Shown piece after piece: positions 46,454 through 55,900 of a stretch of DNA of 64,000 nt (position 1 is its first letter; each line of letters begins with the position of its first letter). The notes beneath the pieces are model-generated. The model saw only the letters and a program-made list of their open reading frames with translations. It did no database searches and was not told the origin of the DNA. The translations under genes were made by a program, and so were the position numbers. The stretch is from Zea mays. Taxonomy: Eukaryota; Streptophyta; Magnoliopsida; Poales; Poaceae. Where the stretch lies: assembly GCF_902167145.1 (NCBI RefSeq), contig NC_050105.1, forward strand, positions 114,717,898 to 114,781,897. Reading direction: 5' to 3'.

Positions 46454-47861
46454 TGCTGTTCATTTGAGGGGTTTTCCCTTTATTTTCTTTATTGGAAAAT
46501 ATAAGAAATGAATTTAAAAAAAATGGCCAGCCAGCTGGGCCGCTACCAGGCTGCTTGGCCGAGCAGCCCAGCAAGGCCAGCCGGCAAGAGAGAAGCGAGC
46601 GTAGGGCACGGAGGGGTGCGTACCAGAGAGCGAGCGAGCGAGCAGGGGATCGTGGGTGCTGGCGGTAGCGTGCAGGGGCCGGTTGTTCAGCTCTCGCCGA
46701 TCTCTACGCCCTCACTCTGCAACCGCTTCTCCCTCGGCTCTTGAAATATGGAGACTTGCTCCCTGCTCAAGCACTCGCCAAAATCCCAGCTCTCTGTTCC
46801 TATTCCTCCTCTCGGTTCCAGTCACGATTTGGATCGATTCCTTCGATTCTTGGTGTTCTGGTGTTAATCCTGCTGGTGGAAGAAGGTGGAGGTGGCACTG
46901 CTTGTGCGCAGCGAGGTTCTCCTGCGCTCCGTTGTCTACTTGTCTCACCAGTGCACCTGTGTGGTGCTCTGTCTGTTCTGATTATTGTCCACCGTTGCCT
47001 GGTGCCTGGGCTCCCTGCTGCGCGGTGTTCGTCTTCTCGGGCTGGTGCCGTGGACGTCTCCCTCGGCTCCGGCAGCGGCTCTAGTATCTCCGTCAACCTC
47101 CTGCCGTGCAGGCCCGGACGTGGGCGGCGGAATTGGTTTTCTGGGACAGAACCTTGTGTTCGCTGAGCTGGTCTTCCCACGTAGACAATCTACGTGCTGT
47201 GAGTTATTCGTTGCTTCACTTTATTTGCTGTTTAATTTTGTGCAATCTGCTAGTATTAATTACTTGGGTGTGATTGCACTGTTGTAGGCGGATTTGTGTG
47301 CTCGATGATGATAGCGGTGTAGTGAGACAACGTGGCAGTCTGGGTTTTAGTGTATTGTCATTTTCAGCATTGATATTATTTGTGCCTAATTAAATCTCTC
47401 TTTGTTGAGGTTGTTTACCTGTGTCAAATTATGTTATTTTATTTAGTACACAGCTCCTTACTATTAGTATTTACATTTGATTATTAGGCTTATTACATCT
47501 GATATAAAACCCTGATTTGGTAAGATATGACTGTCACGTTAGTCGAGGATCTCTGATCACCTTTTAGCGTTGGAGGGTTGTTTATCATAGCAACCCACTA
47601 TTTTGAGAGCAAGAGTTTAAGATAAACAATTATGTTTATTTGTTTAATGTGTCTTTTTCATCTGCAAGCCATGTTTAATTATAAGATGGACCTGAGATGC
47701 TATTTTACATGTTTACATGTTCTAGAATTGCTACTGTTCATTGCTGTAATAATTATATATGGCATTTATCTGAGTTATATGCTTATTTTATTCGAAATTA
47801 GAATATTTAATTTATTTAAATCTGAAGAAAGCATGTTACTTATTTCTCTAAATTTACAACA
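46454..47861 (+). repeat. 3' LTR of the copia element
   Basis: 1408 bp, starting TGCTGTTCATTTGAGG and ending TTTACAACA, followed by AGTAC. Compared with the 5' LTR it has a small insertion (TACTTGTCT) near 46937 and many C/T and A/G differences. Confidence 0.95.
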
Positions 47862-47866
47862 AGTAC

Positions 47867-48970
47867 CTTGCACCCATTCCGGCCATCACCAGCTGCTGAC
47901 GGTGCATGCATGGTGAAGGTGTGGAGCTGCCGATGAAGCGCGGGTGGAGAAGATCTACTAAACAAACCCCTAAAGATCTATTTGGCATATATATATGTCA
48001 GCTTTACTAGTGAATCAGGTTTTTTTTGGCTTCGGTTCTATATATAAAGCAGCTTCACCATAAATATTGTGGTGAAACATTTTGTTAGGGAAGATAGCAG
48101 AGACAAAGCTGGAAGAAGCTAGTATTTTTTAGCTTTACCGAGTGAATTATACTGCCGATCCGTTCAAAACAGTTATTCGAAAATATAAAATTTTAAGTCA
48201 GGATGACCTTGAGTAATAAAACAAATCATAACAAAATAAATGATAACTCACCATTTTTCTTTAATAAGATGAGTGGTATATTTTTTTGGAAAAAGTCAAC
48301 GGCGGCGTGTGAGGAGCTCAAGAACAGATTGTACCGAGAAGTTATTTTATCCGGACTAATTTCAAAGAAAGGCGAAAACAGCGTTACAAACATGAAAGAG
48401 AAGTTTAACCAAACACACATGGTAAACACACACGGTAACCACATGATAAAAATTTTAAAAAAAATTCGAGAAAGCTGTGACACACTATATGTATAAACCT
48501 AATAGATCCACATTAAAACTCTATGATTTCATATGTAGTTCTCTTAGATTTCTACACATACTATCTCACAACTCTCTCCAAACATTCTAAATTTTTTATC
48601 ACAGCCTCTACATGTGATATTATAACATGTGGACAAGTTTTATGATTTTCTGAGTTTGTTTGTATTTTATAAAAAATTTAAACAGCTGGATGGCAAGTTC
48701 ACGTCCATGTTGAGTGAACATGGTGCTCGAAGTTTCCGGTCCGCTCCTGAAATCAGTTGTAACTTGTGCTAAGTAGCATGGATATCATTTTTGCATGCAC
48801 GGTTTTCCAAGTTTCGAGTGACCTGCAGTTTAAATCTGAATTTTCCGAAGAAATCCAAATAAACGAACTAAATCTACTAGCTATTGAAAACACAGTTATA
48901 ATTGTCCCAAAATAGTACATGTAGGTCTACATCGTGTAGGAACACAACACAAAAAATTTGGTTGGGAAAA
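47867..48970. other. Intergenic DNA between copia and CACTA-2
   Basis: The piece at about 47957-48190 resembles a decayed grass MITE (AAACAAACCCCTAAAGATC start and CTTTACCGAGTGAATT text), but no clear inverted ends or duplication were found. The rest is AT-rich with no supported gene. Confidence 0.35.
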
Positions 48971-48984
48971 TAAAAAAATACTTT

Positions 48985-49205
48985 GTCGAGCTGGTTGACA
49001 CTCGGCAAAGTAGGCTTTGCCGAGTGTCAGCTGTGTGGCACTCGGCAAAGAATAATGAAAGAATCTTTGCCGAGTGTCGTCCAGGGGACACTCGGCAAAG
49101 ACTGCTTTGCCGAGTGCCAGCGATTTGGCACTCGGCAAAACGTATTTTAAAATTAAAAAAAAATCTTTGTCGAGTGCCAGATCACGGGCACTCGGCAAAG
49201 CACGC
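48985..49205. repeat. CACTA-2 left subterminal repeats
   Basis: Five palindromic pairs of CTTTGCCGAGTGTC / GACACTCGGCAAAG, each with a variable 8-12 bp centre. By family analogy these are transposase-binding sites. Confidence 0.9.
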
Positions 49206-49939
49206 ATACATACCAACTGTTAGTGCTTTCTTCCTCTCTCTCTCTCTCACTCTCACGCGCCGCCGCCGCACCCTCACCGTCGTCACGCCCTCGCCCCTCG
49301 CCCACCACGCCCCTGCCCACCGCCGCGCCGCCATGCCCCTCATCCGCGCCCGCAGCGCTTGCCGTGCCCGCGCCCGCCGTGCCCACGCCGACGCCGCCGT
49401 GCCCCTCGCCCACCACGCCCGCGCCCGCGCCGCCATGCCCCTCGCCCGCCGTGCCCGCCGTGCCCCTCACCCGCGCCCGCGCCGCCGTGCCCCTAGCCGT
49501 GCCCCTCACCCGCGCCCGCTGCGCTCGCCGTGTCCGCGCCCGCGCCGATGTGTCCCTCGCCGTGCCCCTCGCCCGCGCCCTCTGTTCCCCCGCCATGCCC
49601 TCGCCCGCTCGGCGCCTCGCCCGCTACCCGTCGTCTAGCCCGCGACCCGTCGTCTCGCCCGCGCCCCGTCGTCTCGCCTGCGACCAAACCTCCAAGGTAA
49701 TTGATTGCTTTATGTTCTATGTGTATGATTTATATGAAATGATTAGTTTTAATATTGAGTTAATTATATACGTGTATGATTAGGTTAATATGTAGTATTG
49801 TTGATTGCCGGCCATCGTGCCGTTGAATTATGTGTGGATGTCAGCCATCGTGCTGATAGTTTTATTTGCAGGATTTCGAAACCTCCCCGTGCAGGGGAGG
49901 TGCTGCCGAAATTTTCTGTTGCTAGGCTTCTGTTAGAGG
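49206..49939 (+). promoter_or_regulatory. CACTA-2 leader: CT repeat, GC-rich tract and intron
   Basis: A TCTCTCTCTCTCACTCTCAC tract (49232-49255) is followed by about 430 bp of low-complexity GCCCGCGCCGCC-type repeats. A probable intron runs from GT at 49696 to TTTATTTGCAG at 49871, before the TNP2 start at 49940. The GC-rich tract gives open frames in several phases (Arg/Ala/Pro-rich), which I take as composition effects and not proteins. Confidence 0.5.
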
Positions 49940-52444
49940 ATGGAGGACCATGAGTGGATGTACACGAGCCGTAGAGGAAGGAACGATGTCACCACTAAAT
50001 GGATTAGAAAGACCGATGATTTCATGGAACAGGTATATGGCGAAGCTGCTAAAGGAGCGAGTCTAGTCCCATGCCCGTGCAGCAAATGTGCCAACAGGAA
50101 AAGAAAACCAAAGAAGGCCATGGTAGAACATATTTGGAAGAATGGATTTACGTCGGGCTATACTCGGTGGATATTTCATGGTGAAGCGCATCGTACGAGA
50201 GAGGAGGTGTTGAGACAACGTGTCGAGGATTATGACGCGGATGCAGGGGTAGCGGATATGTTGAACGACTATCAGGAGGCACAGTACACGGGAGGATGTA
50301 TGGATGACAAGCCAGAGCCGACTGCAAAGGCGTTCTACGACATGTTCGACGCGGCACAGAAGCCCCTTCACGGGCAGACAAAGGTTTCTCAACTGGATGC
50401 CATTGGGCGTGTAATGGCGTTCAAGTCGCAGTACAGCATGAGTAGAGACGCATTCGATGGTTTGTTGACGGTTATTGGGAGCCTGCTTCTGGATGATCAC
50501 GTTCTGCCAAAGATCATGTACGAGGCACAGAAACTCCTTCGTGCACTCAAGATGACGTATGAGCAGATTCATGCTTGTCCGAAGGGCTGCGTGCTATTTA
50601 GGAAAGAATATGCGGAGGCAAAGTACTGTCCCAAGTGTAAATCGTCTAGGTTCATGGAGGTAGACTCTCGTGATAGACAGAAGAGGTAGCTCGACATCCC
50701 CTTGACAATCCTACGGCACCTTCCGTTCGTATCGAGGATCCAGCGTCTGTACATGACAGAGGAATCCGCAAAACAGATGACATGGCACAAAAATGGAAAA
50801 CGATACAATCCTGACAAGATGGTGCACGCATCTGATGGTGAAGCATGGAAACACTTTGATGCCATTCACCATAAGAAAGCCGAAGAGGCTCGTAATGTAC
50901 GTGTTGCGTTGGCCACAGATGGGTTCAATCCCTATGGAATGAGCGCTGCCCCGTACACATGTTGGCCCGTGTTTGTTATCCCAATCAATCTCCCCCCTGG
51001 TGTGTGCTTTCAAAGGCACAATATATTTGTGTCATTGATAATTCCCGGACACCCGGGAAATAAAATGGGCGTGTACATGGAGCCTTTGATCGATGAATTG
51101 GTACGTGCCTGGGAGGAAGGGGTATGGACGTATGACCGAGCTACGAAGACAAACTTCAGAATGCATGTTTGGTACCAGTACTCCATGCATTACTTACCGG
51201 CGTATGGGCTATTCTGCGTCTGGTGTGTTCACGGTAAGTTCCCATGCCCAGTTTGCAAGGAAGCTCTCAGGTTCATTTGGTTGAAAAAGGGTGGCAAATA
51301 TTCATCCTTCGATAAACATCGACAATTTCTCCCTGCTGACCATCCATTCCGCCTAGACATCAAGAACTTTACGAAAGGTGTCGTAGTGACAGACCGTCCA
51401 CCTGCAATAATGACTGGTGCCGAAATTCGTCAACAGATAGATGGGCTCGTGGCCAATACAGAAGGTGGTTTTGTGGGGATATGGTGAGCAGCATATGTGG
51501 ACACATAAGTCTGGCTTGACTCGGCTCCCCTATTATGACGACCTGCTCCTTCCACACAACATTGACGTGATGCACACTGAAAAGAATGTTGTCGAGGCAC
51601 TGTGGGCAACAATTATGGACATTCCTGATAAGTCAAAGGATAACGTGAAGGCAAGAGTGGATCTGGCAACGTTATGTGATAGACCAAACCTAGAGATGAA
51701 GCCGCCAAGTGGCGGAAAGACGTGGAGAAGGCCTAAGGCCGATTTCGTCCTAAGCAGGGCCCAGAGGAAGGAAGTATTTCAGTGGATCAAGATGTTGATG
51801 TTTCCTGATGGGTATGCAGCTAACCTGAGTAGGGGGTGAACTTATCTACTATGCGAGCCTTAGGGATGAAGAGTCATGACTTCCACATATGGATTGAACG
51901 GATTCTTCCTGCGATGGTTCGAGGCTATGTCCCTGAGCATGTCTGGCTAGCGCTTTCAGAGTTGAGCTATTTCTTCCGTCAGCTTTGTGCAAAAGAGTTA
52001 TCTCAGACTGTGGTTGCAGACTTGGAAAGATTGGCACCCGTGTTACTGTTTAAGCTTGAGAAGATATTTCCACCTGGCTTCTTCAATCCAATGCATTATT
52101 TGATTCTTCATCTCCCCTATGAGGCACGAATGGGGGGGCCCCGTGTAGGGACGTTGGTGCTATCCAATCGAGAGATGTCTAAAGACTATTCGAAAGAAAT
52201 GTAGAAATAAATGCAAAATCGAGGCTTCTATTGCAGAGGCATACATTCTAGAGGAGGTCTCAAACTTCACAACAACTTATTATGGTAACAAACTGTCGAG
52301 CGTGCATAATCCACCCCCTCGTTACAATGATGGCGACAATGAATCGAACCTTAGCATATTTCGAGGCCAACTCAGAAGCGCAAGTGGCTCGACCACCAGG
52401 ACCCTGACACATGAAGAGTGGCGACATATCATGCTATACGTATT

Positions 52445-52919
52445 TGTTGGGGCGAAGGCAAAGACGCCACCCTTCGCTCGAGGCCTTCGCTGCAGCCGCC
52501 AGTCTGACAGAGACAAGACGGGCAGGGACACCCTTCGCTGGATTCGGCACACAGACGAAGGCCTGCGGCGACGTCTTCACGCGGCGCGGCCTCGTTCAGT
52601 CCCAAGGCCCACGTGCTATCTGGCCCATTGTAACGGGCCCCGCGTGGCCGCCTCTGTATTACGGGCCTAACTTGTAAAGGCATACTTGTAATTACAGCTT
52701 GTAACCCTGCTTTATGGGAATATTCTGGGGATAAACTAGGTGTCTGAGGGCACATGCGTCCTTAACACAAGGCGTTGGGCACTCAGATACCTATAAATAC
52801 CCCCGCACAGTGCCCGTGAAAGGCTAGATTAACAGAGCTATTGCCCTCGAGCACGTAACCCTGTTGTCACCACTGTTCACCCTTGTTGGCCTTCTTGCCG
52901 GTGAGAGCAAGTTCCAACA
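52445..52919 (+). repeat. 5' LTR of gypsy-3
   Basis: It runs from TGTTGGGGCGAAGG to AAGTTCCAACA. A TATA box (TATAAATA) is near 52792-52799. Immediately inside, TTTGGCGCCCACCGTTCG at 52920-52937 is the primer binding site region; TTGGCGCCCACCGT is common in Tat-lineage elements, but I do not assign the tRNA. Confidence 0.95.
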
Positions 52920-52959
52920 TTTGGCGCCCACCGTTCGTGCTACGACCAAACCACCCGCG

Positions 52960-55900
52960 ATGGCACCCAAGAGAGCTAACCCGAAAGCTGACGAGGCTGC
53001 GAAGGCAGCACTGCTTGCCGCAAGGAAGGGCAAGGCCCTCGCCCTCACCCAATCCACCCACCAAGAGCTCACCGAAGACAATATTCCCCGCACCTGCGAA
53101 GACGACACCCTCCGCACCTGCGGGCCCGAAGGACAATCGCAGCCGCCCCCAGGCTTCGCCCCACTGGAGGGCGCGGATCTCACCGAGGACGGCGAGGTCC
53201 TCGGCGTCTCAACAGAAGAACAGCTACAGCTGCGCGCCTTGCGCCTCAAGAACCGCAACCTTCAGAGGCAGAAAGAGATACTGGAGGCCAAGCGCCAGCG
53301 TGTGTCCGCACTAGCCAAGGTGCGGCAAATGATACACGACGAGGAGCAGAAGGCCCAAGACCTCGAGCGCGAGATCGCGCTGATGCAGCGCGAAGGCCAC
53401 CTCGGTCCACAGCAAGAGCCACCCCCGCAACACCGGGCGCAGCCGGAGAACCCGCGTTTCCCCCAGCATGACTACGCCTTCCAGCACAGCGCGCCATTCC
53501 AAGGGGTCAACTACCTCGACGAGCGAAGTCCCCTGGCGCCACACCTGCAAGTGACACCTTGGCCAGCAAACTTCCGAGCAGGGGCGTATCCCAAGTACAA
53601 CGGCAGCACCGACCCGGCACAGTATATAATGAGTTATCAAGTCGCCATTGCATCCACCGGAGGGGACGACGCCACAATGGCGAAGTCCTTCATCATCGCT
53701 CTAGAGGGCCCAGCACTCACCTGGTTCACCAGATTGCCTCCGTTGTCCATTGATTCGTGGAGAAGTCTCAGGGACAAGTTCCTTCTCAACTTCCAAGGGT
53801 ACCGTCCAGACACCGACGCTTTGGCCGAGCTCTCGCTTTGCAAACAGCTGGAAAAGGAGACTCTGCGGGAGTATTACCGAAAATTTTTAACGCTCAAATC
53901 ACAACTGCCCTCCGTCGATGATCAAATTGCTATCCACTACGCCATCAGTGGCCTTCGGGCTGGCGTCCTCTACAGCCACTGTATCAGAGATCCACCCAGG
54001 AACCTCCAGGAGCTATATCAGCTCTTTGAAAAATATGCCAAATCCGAAGAGCTCCACCAGCGCAAGGTTGAGTCACAGCGGAAGCCCAAAGATGCCCCGC
54101 AGTCCAGCCGCACGTGGACGAGGACTCCGCAGCCAGACTCCGGTCGAGATGGCCGCAGTCAACAGCAAGTGCACAACATCGCCAACCAGCAGCCTGCTGC
54201 TGACCCCCCTCGTCGCCAGGAATATCCCCCCCAGGGCCGCGGAAATGGAGCTCGTGGCAGGGGCCGAGGGCGAGCGCAGCCGCCGCGCCGGTTCTACTGC
54301 CTTTTCCACGGCGAAGACTGCGCCCACCAAACCAAAGACTGCCCCGAGACGAAGGCCACCAGAGACAGAATGGCGCGGGCGCAGCCAGCCGACAATCCCA
54401 GAATTGTCGCGCATAATTACCAGCCACCCCCTCCACCATATATCCACGCTCCCGCTCCGCATCCACCGCACCACGCTTACCAACACCATCAGGAAGTACA
54501 AATCGTACATCCTCCACCCCCACCACCACACCAGCAACACCAAAACATCCCCCATGCCCCAAAGCAGGAAGACTTCGCCGATCAACCATATCGCGGAGTC
54601 ATTCACATGATAACAGGGGGGTCCAGCACTGACTTCGACACCAAGCGGCAGAAGCGGGACCACTACCGCAGCATCAACCATGTCGCGGTCACTGGCCCAG
54701 TCGTGCAGACGAAGTGGTCCCACATATCGCTAACCTTCGATGCACGAGACGTCGATCTGCGCAGCGCCCCCCACATTGACGCTATGGTCATCAATTGCAG
54801 CGTGGCAGGCTGGGACTTACACAAAGTCCTAGTCGACAACGGCAGTCAGGCGGACATCATCTTCCTGCACGCCTTCGACCGCATGGGTATAAGCCACAGC
54901 TTGCTGAAGTCTTCGGACAACCCTTTGTATGGTTTCGGCGGCAAGGGCACCTTTCCAGTTGGCAAGATAGAGTTGCCCCTCTCCTTCGGTGTAGCACCCA
55001 ATGCCCGAAGTGAGCAAGTAACCTTCGACATTGTCGACATGGTATATCCATACAACGCCATCATGGGCCGGGGCTCCATCAATAAGTTCGAAGCTGCCAT
55101 CCACGGGTTGTACCTATGTATGAAGATACCAGGCCCGCTAGGTGCCATCACAATCTACGGCAACCAGCAGACGGCGCGCAACATAGAGCGGGACTTCGTG
55201 CCTGGTCAGAGGAACGTACACTGTCTCACGACCCAGCGCGAGGTCCCTGCGCCGGCCAGCCCAACCGACAAGCAGCACGACAAGGCACAGTTGCAGTGCC
55301 AAGACGGGACCAAGACTGTCCCCCTCGATCAGGCCACGCCCAAGCAGACAGTCACTATCAGCGAAGACCTCACTTCACTTGAAGAAGAGAAACTTCTCTG
55401 CTGCCTGGCCAAGAATAAAGATGTCTTCGCCTGGTCCGCCCTCGATCTGGTCGGAGTCAGCCGATCCATAATTGAGCACAGCTTGGGAATTGACCCTTCG
55501 GTGCGACCCAAAAAGCAGAGGCTTCGCAAGATGTCAGACGAAAAGACAGAGGCCGCCAAGGCGGAGGTGCACCGCCTCCTGGAGGCTAAATTCATCGAGC
55601 CAGTGGCTTACCCCACGTGGCTCTCCAATGTTGTGATGGTGCAGAAAAAAAGCGGGAAATGGCGCATGTGCATAGACTTCACCAGTCTCAATAAGGCCTG
55701 CCCAAAGGACAATTTCCCGTTGCCGCGGATCGACAAAATAGTCGATAGCGCGGCCGGATGCGAGGTCATGTCCCTCCTCGACTGCTTCTCCGGCTATCAC
55801 CAGATATACATGAAGGAGGAAGACAAGGCTAGCACCAGCTTTATAACACCCTTCGGCACTTATTGCTTTGTCAGAATGCCGGAGGGTCTCAAAAATGCCG

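Larger units (their letters stand above)
40609..47861 (+). mobile_element. Full-length Ty1/copia retrotransposon
   Basis: It has two LTRs (40609-42006 and 46454-47861) flanked by an exact 5 bp duplication, AGTAC (40604-40608 and 47862-47866). The internal order gag, protease, integrase, RT, RNase H is that of Ty1/copia. The LTRs differ at roughly 50-60 sites by eye (about 4%), nearly all transitions, plus small indels. A polypurine tract (AAAATGGTGGGGAT) abuts the 3' LTR. The element is broken by one frameshift and one stop. Confidence 0.95.

Noticed and set aside
48985..49205. CRISPR-like look of the regularly repeated CTTTGCCGAGTGTC motifs
   Set aside because: The repeats are palindromic pairs with variable short spacing at both ends of a CACTA element in plant DNA, so they are subterminal transposon repeats.
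49153..49638. Long Arg/Ala- and Gly-rich frames on both strands over the GC tract
   Set aside because: They are translations of a low-complexity repeat in the CACTA-2 leader and occur in several frames at once.
53984..54723. 201- and 216-codon minus-strand frames opposite gypsy-3 gag
   Set aside because: They are shadows of the intact plus-strand gag frame in GC-rich codons and lack any domain.
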